Shown: positions 7,349-14,675, counted from the first letter of the stretch. The stretch is DNA of 64,000 nucleotides from Dethiothermospora halolimnae (GCF_037577855.1 NZ_JBAKFX010000009.1:1-64000), one strand, 5' to 3'. The notes: generated by a model not told the origin, from the sequence alone. Numbers and translations: made by a program.

Positions 7349-8008
7349 ATGGAGAAAGGTTTCACTAGGGAAAACAAAGTATTTTTATTGTTAAGTTGTT
7401 TATTTGTTACACTTTTAGTAGTGAGTAATATTATAGCAAGTAAAATAATGATAATAGGTGGTTTAATGGGACCAGCGGCAGTGTTGTGTTATGCCTTTAC
7501 ATTCGCTATTTCAGATACTATGGCGGAGGTATGGGGAAAAGAAAAAACCACATATATTGTAAGACTAGGTTTTTTAGCAAGTATAGTTGCAGCTATATTG
7601 ATTAAAGTTGCCATAGCTATGCCTGCTTCTCCATTTTGGAAAAATCAAAGTGAATATAGCTTGATACTAGGTAGTAATATAAGGATGGTTATAGCCAGTA
7701 TGCTTGCATATTTAGCGAGTCAACATCATGATATTTGGGCATTTCATTTCTGGAAAGGAAAAACAAAGGGAAAATATCTATGGATAAGGAATAATATGTC
7801 CACATTGATATCCCAAATTATAGATACAGTTATATTTATATTAGTGGCATTTTATGGATTAGGTATGCCCCTTTTAACGATGATAAGGGATCAATATATA
7901 TTAAAGATTATAATTGCGATAGGTGATACTCCATTGGTATATTTATTTGTTTATATGGTTAGAAGGTATATTGGAGATGAAAGAAGGGAAAAAGTAATAG
8001 AAGCATAG
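7349..8008 (+). CDS. VUT/YhhQ-family queuosine precursor transporter
   Basis: A 219-residue integral membrane protein of the COG1738 (VUT, YhhQ/QPTR) family. E. coli YhhQ takes up preQ0 and preQ1. There are about six membrane helices. Family landmarks are LLVVSNIIASKI near 24-35, FAISDTMAEVWGKEKT near 53-68 and TLISQIIDTVIF near 150-161. The frame extends upstream to 7301, but the ATG at 7349 follows AGAGGAGGAA, so I start there. It is the last gene of the riboswitch operon and is followed by a strong terminator. The match between riboswitch ligand and transporter substrate strengthens both calls. Confidence 0.88.
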   Translation: MEKGFTRENKVFLLLSCLFVTLLVVSNIIASKIMIIGGLMGPAAVLCYAFTFAISDTMAEVWGKEKTTYIVRLGFLASIVAAILIKVAIAMPASPFWKNQSEYSLILGSNIRMVIASMLAYLASQHHDIWAFHFWKGKTKGKYLWIRNNMSTLISQIIDTVIFILVAFYGLGMPLLTMIRDQYILKIIIAIGDTPLVYLFVYMVRRYIGDERREKVIEA

Positions 8009-8010
8009 TA

Positions 8011-8035
8011 AAGACGACTCATAAGTCGTCTTTTT
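8011..8035 (+). terminator. Rho-independent terminator of the preQ1 operon
   Basis: AAGACGACT, a short loop, AGTCGTCTT and a T tract; a 9-bp stem two bases after the transporter stop codon. Confidence 0.9.
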
Positions 8036-8036
8036 C

Positions 8037-8065
8037 TTGATATTAATGTTAAAATGATCTAGAAT
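8037..8065 (+). promoter_or_regulatory. Probable promoter of the MBL lipoprotein gene
   Basis: TTGATA (8037-8042), a 17-base spacer and TAGAAT (8060-8065), directly after the preceding terminator. Confidence 0.5.
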
Positions 8066-8125
8066 ATAAATACAAACCTATGTTCCCTTATACTGGGAGA
8101 TGGAAAAGACAGGAGGAGAAAAAAT

Positions 8126-9244
8126 ATGTACATAAGAAAAAAAGCAGGATTAAGTTTAGTGTTTATATTCATTTTAAGTTTATTTTTAGTGGCTGGATGT
8201 GATGGTGTTATAAGTGAACAGGATGTGGTAGGTGAAAGTTTACCTAAGGAAAACTTTGATTTAGATAGTATTGATGGAAAATTAGCGGTACACTTCATCG
8301 ATGTTGGACAAGCTGATAGTATACTTGTACAATTGCCCAATGGTGAAAATTCTCTAATAGATGGGGGAAATAGGGGGGATGGGGATCTTATTATAGATTA
8401 TATAAAAAATCTTAATATAAGAAAAATAGATTATCTTATTGGAACCCATCCCCATGAGGATCATATAGGGGGATTACCGAATATTGTTAAAAACTTTGAA
8501 ATAGGAAAGATATATTTACCCAAGAAATCTGCAAATACAAAAATATATAAATCATTATTAACTGAAATAAAAAAGAAAGGATTAAAGGTTACAACTGGAA
8601 AAGGGGGAATAGATATATTAAAGAGAGAAAATTTAGTTTATAGTATATTAGCCCCTAATTCAAAGGAATATGATGAAACAAATGAATATTCTATTGTAAA
8701 CAAACTAACTTATAAAAATAATAGCTTTATATTTACAGGAGATGCTGAAAAGGAATCTGAAAATGAAATGTTAAAATTAGGATATGACTTAAAATCAGAT
8801 GTATTAAAGGTAGGTCATCATGGGGGAAAAACTTCGACGAATAAAGAATTTCTAAAGAAGGTAGATCCTAAATATGCTATTATCTCCTCGGAAAAGGATA
8901 ATAGTTATGGTCATCCCCATAAAGAAGTATTAAATAGACTTAATAACAGAAATATAAAGCTATATAGAACGGATAAAATGGGGACAATAGTAGTTACTTC
9001 AGATGGGAATAATTTGGAATTTAATAAAGCACCAGAAACTAATAAAGAAACTAAAAAAGCAGATAGTATTAATATTAAAGGAAATACGAAAGAAACTAAA
9101 AAATATATAGGTAATAAAAATTCAAAAGTATATCATTCACCAAGTTGTGGAAGTCTTCCTAATAAAGAGAATCAAATATTATTAAAGTCAGAGCAGGAAG
9201 CTAAGGAACAAGGATTTAGACCCCATAAAATCTGTGTAGAATAG
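8126..9244 (+). CDS. Secreted ComEC-like MBL-fold lipoprotein with Ada-like zinc domain
   Basis: A 372-residue metallo-beta-lactamase-fold hydrolase related to the C-terminal domain of ComEC. Residues 1-25 form a lipoprotein signal ending in LVAGC. The MBL core (52-310) shows HFIDVGQADSILVQ, the metal motif THPHEDH at 107-113, FTGDAE near 203, VGHHGGKTS near 229 and a GHPH loop near 268. A Lys/Thr-rich linker leads to a C-terminal Ada-type metal-binding unit (YIGNKNSKVYHSPSCGSLP to HKIC). Related stand-alone proteins may be phosphodiesterases or nucleases acting outside the membrane; the substrate is not established. The DUF3006 gene follows after 11 bases, a common pairing. Confidence 0.9.
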   Translation: MYIRKKAGLSLVFIFILSLFLVAGCDGVISEQDVVGESLPKENFDLDSIDGKLAVHFIDVGQADSILVQLPNGENSLIDGGNRGDGDLIIDYIKNLNIRKIDYLIGTHPHEDHIGGLPNIVKNFEIGKIYLPKKSANTKIYKSLLTEIKKKGLKVTTGKGGIDILKRENLVYSILAPNSKEYDETNEYSIVNKLTYKNNSFIFTGDAEKESENEMLKLGYDLKSDVLKVGHHGGKTSTNKEFLKKVDPKYAIISSEKDNSYGHPHKEVLNRLNNRNIKLYRTDKMGTIVVTSDGNNLEFNKAPETNKETKKADSINIKGNTKETKKYIGNKNSKVYHSPSCGSLPNKENQILLKSEQEAKEQGFRPHKICVE

Positions 9245-9255
9245 GAGGAAAGCTT

Positions 9256-9471
9256 ATGAAGGGTATTGTGGATAGGTTTGAAGGAAAATATGCTGTAGTT
9301 GAGTTAGATAGTAATATTATGAAGAACATACCTATAGAAAAGTTACCCAATGGAATAAGGGAGGGAGATGTAATAAGTATAGGAGAAAAAGACATAGTTA
9401 TCGATAAAAAAGAGACTAAAAAAAGGAAGGAAGATATAGAAAAATTAATGAATGAAGTCTTTGAAGAATAA
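9256..9471 (+). CDS. DUF3006 family protein
   Basis: A 71-residue protein matching DUF3006 (MKGIVDRFEGKYAVVELD opening, then a short beta-barrel-like stretch and a charged helical tail). It follows the MBL lipoprotein in the same operon with SD AGGAGGAA. In other Firmicutes it is repeatedly found beside ComEC-like MBL proteins, so a helper role is likely, but no function is known. Confidence 0.85.
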   Translation: MKGIVDRFEGKYAVVELDSNIMKNIPIEKLPNGIREGDVISIGEKDIVIDKKETKKRKEDIEKLMNEVFEE

Positions 9472-9494
9472 TGAACAAATGATAACGCATATCA

Positions 9495-9523
9495 TTTACA
9501 AACGCATATCAATATGCTATAAT
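9495..9523 (+). promoter_or_regulatory. Strong promoter of rpsD
   Basis: TTTACA (9495-9500), a 17-base spacer and TATAAT (9518-9523). The sequence AACGCATATCA occurs twice just around it (starting near 9484 and 9501), possibly a tandem operator. About 60 bases of leader precede the start codon. Confidence 0.7.
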
Positions 9524-9591
9524 AATAACTGGCATATTCTTAGAATATAATACCGCGGCAAAATATATATTCTAAATGCGGAGGAATGAAA

Positions 9592-10188
9592 ATGGCAAAA
9601 ATAATGGAACCTAGATTTAAACTATCTAGAAGGTTAGGTGTAAATATATATGGACATCCTAAAGCTATGAAAAGAGCTAAACCGGGGATGTCAAGGAGAG
9701 ACAGGAAACTATCTGATTATGGATTACAGCTTTTGGAGAAACAAAAGTTAAAAGCATATTATGGAGTCTTAGAAAAGCAAATGAGAAAATATGTGGATAA
9801 AGCTAAGAAATCTTCACAGATAGCAGGTGAGACTTTAGTTGAAAAATTAGAGTGTAGACTTGATAATATGACATATAGAATGGGCTTTGCCTCATCAATA
9901 AGGCAGGCGAGACAAATGGTAAACCATGGTCATATATATGTAAACGAAAAAAAGGTAGACAGACCTTCATATGAAATAAAAGTAGGAGATAAAGTTAGCC
10001 TTAGGGAAAAATCAAGGAAAGTAGATATGTTTAATGAAAACTTTACTGAAGGTAGTAAATTTAGTCTTTCCTATATTTCTAAGGATATAGATAATTATAA
10101 GGCAGAATTAGTAAAAATGCCTAAAAGAGAAGAAATACCAGTGGAAGTTAATGAGAATTTAATAATAGAATACTATTCAAGAAAATAA
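9592..10188 (+). CDS. rpsD: 30S ribosomal protein S4 (stand-alone gene)
   Basis: A primary 16S rRNA-binding protein of the small subunit. The 198-residue product has the N-terminal FKLSRRLGVNIYGHPKAMKRA region, without the CxxC zinc motif of some S4 proteins. It also has an S4 RNA-binding domain near 88-150 (RLDNMTYRMGFASSIRQARQ, VNHGHIYVNEKKVDRPS). ATG 9592 is 6 bases from GGAGGA; ATG 9586 is too close. The gene stands alone, outside the usual rpsM-rpsK-rpsD-rpoA cluster. The GHPKAMKRA variant resembles the second S4 paralogue seen in several clostridia. The leader may bind S4 for autoregulation (inference). Confidence 0.95.
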   Translation: MAKIMEPRFKLSRRLGVNIYGHPKAMKRAKPGMSRRDRKLSDYGLQLLEKQKLKAYYGVLEKQMRKYVDKAKKSSQIAGETLVEKLECRLDNMTYRMGFASSIRQARQMVNHGHIYVNEKKVDRPSYEIKVGDKVSLREKSRKVDMFNENFTEGSKFSLSYISKDIDNYKAELVKMPKREEIPVEVNENLIIEYYSRK

Positions 10189-10218
10189 ACCTATTCAAAA
10201 GAATAGGTTTATTTTTTT
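10187..10218. terminator. Bidirectional terminator between rpsD and the BON gene
   Basis: AAACCTATTC, AAAA, GAATAGGTTT, followed by A then seven Ts; it overlaps the rpsD stop codon. The A/T runs on both sides suit termination of both convergent genes. Confidence 0.85.
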
Positions 10219-10877
10219 CTTATTTTGATCATATTTTTTACTTTAGTTACACCTTCAACATCCATTGCTATTTCCTTGGCAAACTCTGCTTCGGCTTTGT
10301 TGTCTACATATCCAATCAGGGTGGCTACACCGTTTTTAACATCGCAGCCTATGTCTTTGTTCTCAATTTTTCCGTGGATATTATTGTTTATAGTTACGTC
10401 ATCAAAGACATTAGCAGTATCTACCTTTATGTTATTTACCACATCTTTTATGCCACGACATCGGGAGGCTAAGTCCATAGCTATATGGGAGTCCTTTAAT
10501 TTATCAACATGACCAACTAAGTTAGCTACACCATTATTTACTTTTACCCCTACTGCATTTACATTACCTTTAAATTCAGAGGTAAATAGTCTTTCTCTAA
10601 CTTCTTTTTCCATATGTTTATCTGTTATATTACTATCTACACCAATAGTAATAGAATTTTCAATTTTTTTTATACCATCCATATCTTTAGCAATTTTTTC
10701 AGCATATTTCTTTTCTGCTAGGACATCCACAAAACCCGATAATTGAGCTACTCCATCCCTACATGTAACATTTATATCCATTGCTGAAGCTTGCATTTTT
10801 TCTTCCAGTTGATCTTTAATATAATCTACTAGTAATTCATCATTTGTTAAATGTTTATTTTTATTTTTTATATCCAT
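10209..10877 (-). CDS. Protein with three BON domains
   Basis: A 222-residue protein made of three BON units, about 10-78, 85-152 and 158-220. Each has the family pattern of a short helix, VxCxxGVAxLxGxVD and a terminal GVxxVxNxI strand (for example NGVANLVGHVD and NGVATLIGYVD). BON domains bind membranes or lipids. Well-known members (OsmY, BON lipoproteins) are exported, but this one has no signal peptide or membrane helix, so it probably acts inside the cell or in the forespore (inference). The minus-strand ATG follows AAAGGAGAA. It is a single gene convergent with rpsD. Confidence 0.88.
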   Translation of the reverse strand: MDIKNKNKHLTNDELLVDYIKDQLEEKMQASAMDINVTCRDGVAQLSGFVDVLAEKKYAEKIAKDMDGIKKIENSITIGVDSNITDKHMEKEVRERLFTSEFKGNVNAVGVKVNNGVANLVGHVDKLKDSHIAMDLASRCRGIKDVVNNIKVDTANVFDDVTINNNIHGKIENKDIGCDVKNGVATLIGYVDNKAEAEFAKEIAMDVEGVTKVKNMIKIRKK

Positions 10878-11084
10878 GAAATTCTCCTTTCTAGTAGTAC
10901 AAATAATTGTAGTATTATTTTTATAATATTCTTTAATAGTTTTTGCTATGATAACAAATATTATAATTAATAAATGAAATCCTATATTTACAATGGATAT
11001 TTTTTTACTATTGAAACAAAATATTTATTGTATGAAAAAAATATATCATTTTATGAAATTTTAAAGTGAAAGGAGAGGATTCAA

Positions 11085-11324
11085 TTGTTAACAGCAGAAG
11101 TGGCAGTTTATCCGTTAAAGACTTCTAAAGCTACAAATGTTATAAGTAATTCTATAAATACTTTGCAAGGGAATAATGTACAATATAGTGTAAATTCCAT
11201 GAATACAGAGATTAAAGGTAATAAAGCAGAAATATTTAGTAGTTTAGAAGCTATGTTTACTGAAGCAGAAAATTCCGGTGGAGAGATAAGTATGGTGGTA
11301 ACTATATCAAATGCATCTAAGTAA
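11085..11324 (+). CDS. YkoF/MTH1187-type thiamine-binding domain protein
   Basis: A 79-residue single-domain protein with the ferredoxin-like YkoF/MTH1187 pattern: AEVAVYPLKTSKA at the start, VNSMNTEIKG in the middle and SMVVTISNAS at the end. B. subtilis YkoF, with two such domains, binds thiamine or its pyrimidine moiety. Whether this short version binds it is not known. A TTG start at 11085 follows AAAGGAGAGG. A hairpin separates it from the membrane-protein gene at 11497. A second family member lies at 23524. Confidence 0.75.
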   Translation: MLTAEVAVYPLKTSKATNVISNSINTLQGNNVQYSVNSMNTEIKGNKAEIFSSLEAMFTEAENSGGEISMVVTISNASK

Positions 11325-11350
11325 AAAAAATTAAGTATTACTAAAAAAAG

Positions 11351-11369
11351 AGCGCCTATTATAGGCGCT
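11351..11369 (+). terminator. GC-rich hairpin after the thiamine-binding-type gene
   Basis: AGCGCCTAT and ATAGGCGCT around a single base, effectively an 8-bp stem with a 3-base loop; the following T tract is imperfect. Confidence 0.65.
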
Positions 11370-11415
11370 TTAGTTATTATATTAATAAAAATTAAATATT
11401 TCTAAAAATTTTCTA

Positions 11416-11445
11416 TTGCTAATAGTGATATTTTTCTAGTATAAT
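11416..11445 (+). promoter_or_regulatory. Probable promoter of the CD0519-type gene
   Basis: TTGCTA (11416-11421), an 18-base spacer and TATAAT (11440-11445). Confidence 0.5.
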
Positions 11446-11496
11446 GGTGATAGCAAATTTTATGATTGAAATCAATAAGAAGAAGAGGTGAATTTT

Positions 11497-12669
11497 ATGC
11501 AAAAATCCGTTGGAGTTAAGAGAAAAAGGAAAACGATTCCACACTTGGACACTATAGCTTTTATTACTATTTTAGTTCTTTTCTTTGGCTATGTAGGTTC
11601 ACAAATGGGAGTGGCAAATATGTTTTCTACTATTATGCAAACCTCCTACAAACTTTTATTAGATACTGTGTTTCTAATAATGGCAGTTGCTGTTCTGGCA
11701 GGAGCCTTTGGAAAATTAGCTATGGAATTTGGACTGGTTAATTTATTAAATAAGGTGTTTGCTCCACTTATGAAACCCATATTTAATATGCCAGGGGTAG
11801 CTTTTTTGGGAATTATAACTACTTACTTATCCGATAACCCAGCTATTATATCACTGGCTAGAGATGATGATTATATTAGTTACTTTAAAAGGCATGAGGT
11901 TCCCTGTCTTTGTAACTTAGGAACTGCTTTTGGTATGGGGCTTGTTGTGACAACATTTATGATGGCTCAAGGTTATTTAAAAGAAGCTTTAATAGGTAAT
12001 GTAGGTGCCTTTATTGGTTGTATAGTTAGTGTAAGATTGATGGCTCGTAGTACTAAAAAAAGTCTTGGAGTCGAAGTAGTAAAGGAAAAAACCGATTTAT
12101 CGAGGGATGAATTGGCGGACAACTTAATTGAAACAAATGAAGGTAGTTTCTTTGAAAGATTTTTATCTGCTTTTTTAGAAGGTGGAAAACTAGGAGTCGA
12201 CATAGGACTAAGTATAATACCGGGAGTATTAATAATTTGTACTGTGATAATGATACTTACATTTGCGCCGCCAACAGGAGGTTTTTCAGGGGAAGCATAT
12301 GAAGGTGTGGCTCTTTTACCTAAAATAGGAGAGCTATTATCACCTATACTACAACCATTATTTGGATTTGAAAATCCTGAAGCCATAGCTTTTCCAATTA
12401 CTGCATTAGGAGCAGTTGGAGCTGCATTGAGTTTAGTAGAAAAGTTTTTAGAAACAGGAATTATAGGTGGGAATGAGATTGCGGTATTTACTGCCATGGG
12501 AATGTGTTGGAGTGGATTTTTAAGTACCCATGTTGCAATGCTAGATTCATTGGGACATAGAAAATTAATATCTAAGGCCATAAGAAGTCATATCGTGGGA
12601 GGATTAGTTGCTGGAATATCAGCCCACTTTATAGTGGTATTTTCAAACTTTATAATGGGATTCTTTTAA
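11497..12669 (+). CDS. CD0519/CD1768-type membrane protein with Gate (nucleoside recognition) domains
   Basis: A 390-residue integral membrane protein with about eight to ten hydrophobic segments in two halves. Each half carries a Gate-type segment (for example AVAVLAGAFGKLAMEFGLVN near 70-90 and the C-terminal half from 225 on). It resembles the family named after C. difficile CD0519/CD1768, related to nucleoside-transporter gates and SpmA/SpmB. The transported molecule is unknown. Well-kept polar features include YLSDNPAIISLARDDDY near 112-128 and CNLGTAFGMG near 140. ATG 11497 is better spaced from AGAAGAGGTG than the GTG at 11488. Confidence 0.8.
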   Translation: MQKSVGVKRKRKTIPHLDTIAFITILVLFFGYVGSQMGVANMFSTIMQTSYKLLLDTVFLIMAVAVLAGAFGKLAMEFGLVNLLNKVFAPLMKPIFNMPGVAFLGIITTYLSDNPAIISLARDDDYISYFKRHEVPCLCNLGTAFGMGLVVTTFMMAQGYLKEALIGNVGAFIGCIVSVRLMARSTKKSLGVEVVKEKTDLSRDELADNLIETNEGSFFERFLSAFLEGGKLGVDIGLSIIPGVLIICTVIMILTFAPPTGGFSGEAYEGVALLPKIGELLSPILQPLFGFENPEAIAFPITALGAVGAALSLVEKFLETGIIGGNEIAVFTAMGMCWSGFLSTHVAMLDSLGHRKLISKAIRSHIVGGLVAGISAHFIVVFSNFIMGFF

Positions 12670-12699
12670 AAACTTCAGGATTTATCCTGAAGTTTTTTT
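12669..12699 (+). terminator. Rho-independent terminator
   Basis: AAACTTCAGGA, TTTA, TCCTGAAGTTT and further Ts; an 11-bp stem directly after the CD0519-type gene. Confidence 0.92.
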
Positions 12700-12716
12700 A
12701 AAAAGAAATATAGTTT

Positions 12717-12773
12717 TTGCACCTTGGGTCCTGGGCAGAACAAAGAAGGGACAAAGGCGCCTTTGTTCTTTGA
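12717..12773. repeat. Fragment of a dispersed intergenic repeat
   Basis: Contains GCAGAACAAAGAAG followed by a perfect 16-bp palindrome ACAAAGGC/GCCTTTGT and GTTC. The first 11 bases and the GGCxC-TTTGTTC end recur in the element at 18839-18961 (GCACAGAACAAAGAAG). It is GC-richer than its surroundings and lies in the gap before the MltG-like gene. Confidence 0.6.
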
Positions 12774-12841
12774 ACATAGTAATAAAAAATGGTAAACTAT
12801 ATATTAAATAGTGCATAATTAAAGAAGGGAGTATAGACAAA

Positions 12842-13312
12842 ATGATAAAAGACTCTAAAAAGTATGTTTATATTTTATTAGGCATAGGAATTGGTTTAAT
12901 AATAGGAGGTTCAGTAGCTTTATTAAGTCCTAAAGTAAAATATAAATATAAAGAATACACAGATGAGGAAATCTTAAAAAGGGCTACTGAAATAAAGTTA
13001 GATAAAATAAAAAACAAAGATACAGATAGTAGCAAAAAGAAAGATAATAAAGTTAAAGATAATATTGTAAAAGATGAAGAAGACAATAAAGAAAATAAAA
13101 TGATTAAGTTTATAATAGAAGAGGGAGAGAAAAGTCAGGATATAATAAATAATTTATATAATAAAGAAATTATAGATGACAAAGAACAATTTAGGGATAT
13201 AATGATAAAAGAAAATGCCGAAAAGTCTTTTATATATGGTATATATAATATAGAAGAGGGCTTAAGCAATGAAGAAGTACTTAAAATATTGACCAATAAA
13301 AAAAAGAACTAA
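12842..13312 (+). CDS. Membrane-anchored protein with an MltG (YceG) N-domain-like end
   Basis: A 156-residue protein with one N-terminal membrane helix (about 8-28), a highly charged Lys/Asp linker (45-85), and a C-terminal 65-residue domain. That domain has the pattern of the LysM-like part of MltG: FIIEEGEKSQDIINNLYNKE, then a Phe followed by GIYNIEEGLSNEEVLKILT. The lytic transglycosylase catalytic domain that should follow is absent; the gene ends before a strong terminator. It may bind glycan strands without cutting them (inference). The ATG follows AAGGGAG. Confidence 0.65.
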   Translation: MIKDSKKYVYILLGIGIGLIIGGSVALLSPKVKYKYKEYTDEEILKRATEIKLDKIKNKDTDSSKKKDNKVKDNIVKDEEDNKENKMIKFIIEEGEKSQDIINNLYNKEIIDDKEQFRDIMIKENAEKSFIYGIYNIEEGLSNEEVLKILTNKKKN

Positions 13313-13340
13313 TCTTAAAAAAAGATTAGTTCTTTTTTTA
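13300..13340 (+). terminator. Strong terminator of the MltG-like gene
   Basis: AAAGAACTAATCTT, a short A loop, AAGATTAGTTCTTT and a T tract. The stem can extend further outward (CCAAT with ATTGG) and begins inside the last codons of the gene. Confidence 0.92.
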
Positions 13341-13362
13341 TTGGTTTTATACAAAAAATTAT

Positions 13363-13417
13363 ATAATCCTACTTTTAGTTTTTGGCATTTGACAAAAACT
13401 AAAAGTAGGATTATAAT
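13363..13417 (+). promoter_or_regulatory. Perfect 22-bp inverted repeat covering a consensus promoter
   Basis: The left arm (13363-13384) and right arm (13393-13414) are exact reverse complements separated by 8 bases. The promoter TTGACA (13389-13394), 17 bases, TATAAT (13412-13417) lies in the spacer and right arm, so a protein bound to the dyad would block RNA polymerase. Because the promoter is inside the dyad, the hairpin is not transcribed whole. This favours a DNA operator rather than an RNA element. The first gene starts at 13460. Confidence 0.8.
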
Positions 13418-13459
13418 GAAAATAGCATATGCCATAAATATACTAAGGAGGTGTAACAT

Positions 13460-13834
13460 ATGAAGATATGTTTTAGCAGTACCGGAGCTAGTTTAGATAG
13501 TACATTAGACAATAGGTTTGGGAGGTGTAGATATTTTGTATTGTTTGATAGTGACTCAAGAGAAGTAACCGCTATTGAAAATAAAGGAGTAAATAGTCCC
13601 CATGGAGCCGGGGTGGCAGCTGCAACCCAGATATCCAATGAAAATGTAGATGTCATTGTAACATGTAATATGGGACCAAATGCCATGGATATAATTAATA
13701 CTTCAGGATCAAAAATATATGAAGGGAAATTAGATACTCTAGAAAATAATTTTAAATTATTAGAGAGTAAAGATTTAGAAGAGTTAAAAAGACCTGGAGC
13801 TAAGCATTTTGGACTAAGAAATAGGGGTAGATAG
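13460..13834 (+). CDS. NifB/NifX-type Fe-S (FeMo-co family) binding protein
   Basis: A 124-residue protein of the dinitrogenase iron-molybdenum cofactor family (NifX/NafY fold). It has an N-terminal MKICFSSTGASLDSTLDNRF, a GRCRYFVLFD strand, SPHGAGVAAATQI near 50 and CNMGPNAMDI near 72. Such proteins bind metal clusters; no nitrogenase genes are near, so a nitrogenase role is unlikely. The ATG follows AAGGAGGTG. It is the first gene of a four-gene operon starting from the dyad-covered promoter, and the stop codon nearly touches the next start. Confidence 0.88.
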   Translation: MKICFSSTGASLDSTLDNRFGRCRYFVLFDSDSREVTAIENKGVNSPHGAGVAAATQISNENVDVIVTCNMGPNAMDIINTSGSKIYEGKLDTLENNFKLLESKDLEELKRPGAKHFGLRNRGR

Positions 13835-13835
13835 T

Positions 13836-14675
13836 ATGAATATAGCAGTTTTGAGTGGTAAAGGAGGAACTGGAAAGACAACTCTTTCCACAAATTTAGC
13901 CTATTATATTAGTAAAAAAGGTTATAATACCCAGTATTTAGATTTTGATGTGGAAGAGCCTAACGGATTTATTTTTTTAAAGCCTAGTATTATTGATATA
14001 AAAAAAGTTGAAGTTAAAGTCCCTGATATTAACAAAGAGTTATGCACTGGATGTGGTTTATGCTCAGAGAAATGTAATTTTAATGCATTGGCTTTAGTTA
14101 ATAAGCAAATAATGTTTTTCGAACAAATTTGTCACAGCTGTGGTTTATGTAATATAGTATGTCCAAATGAAGCTATAGCAGAAGTAAACAGGAAAATAGG
14201 CATTATAGAGAGGGGAGAAAGGGATAATCTAATATGTACTAGAGGAGTATTAGATATAGGAGAACCTATGGGAATACCAATACTTAGAGATATGATTAAA
14301 TATTTAAGAAATGATTTAGTAAATGTAATAGATGCTCCTCCAGGAAGCTCATGTAGTGTAATAAATTCTATAGAAGAAGCTGACTATTGTGTTTTAGTAA
14401 CAGAGCCTACGAAGTTTGGATTAAGTGATTTAAAAATAGCATATAAAGTAGTTGAAAGGTTAGGCCTTAAGGGTGGAGTTGTAATAAACAGATCCGATGG
14501 GGAAGATACAATTATAAAAAATTATTGTAACATGGAAGGCATCCCTATAATTGAATCAATTCCTTATGATAAAGATATAGCTATCGCCTATTCTAAGGGG
14601 GATCTTATGACCAGTAATAAAAAGTTTCAAAATATATTAGAAACCATTATTTCTAAAATAATGGAGGTTGAATAA
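13836..14675 (+). CDS. MinD/Mrp-type P-loop ATPase with inserted two-cluster ferredoxin domain (first copy)
   Basis: A 279-residue deviant-Walker ATPase: the P-loop SGKGGTGKTTLS at 7-18, switch IDAPPGSS near 167. A ferredoxin-like insert near 60-115 has eight cysteines in two CxxCxxCxxxC sets (CTGCGLCSEKC and CHSCGLCNIVC). Members of this family probably load or transfer Fe-S clusters using ATP; none of this type is well characterised. It sits one base after the NifX-type gene and directly before its paralogue, so a heterodimer is plausible. Confidence 0.88.
   Translation: MNIAVLSGKGGTGKTTLSTNLAYYISKKGYNTQYLDFDVEEPNGFIFLKPSIIDIKKVEVKVPDINKELCTGCGLCSEKCNFNALALVNKQIMFFEQICHSCGLCNIVCPNEAIAEVNRKIGIIERGERDNLICTRGVLDIGEPMGIPILRDMIKYLRNDLVNVIDAPPGSSCSVINSIEEADYCVLVTEPTKFGLSDLKIAYKVVERLGLKGGVVINRSDGEDTIIKNYCNMEGIPIIESIPYDKDIAIAYSKGDLMTSNKKFQNILETIISKIMEVE

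Noticed and set aside
11973..12581. Minus-strand 202-codon frame
   Set aside because: Antisense of the CD0519-type membrane protein, rich in Ser, Pro and Asn as expected for a shadow frame.
13411..13893. Minus-strand 160-codon frame over the first NifX-type gene
   Set aside because: Antisense of a well-supported gene and of its promoter dyad; no SD.
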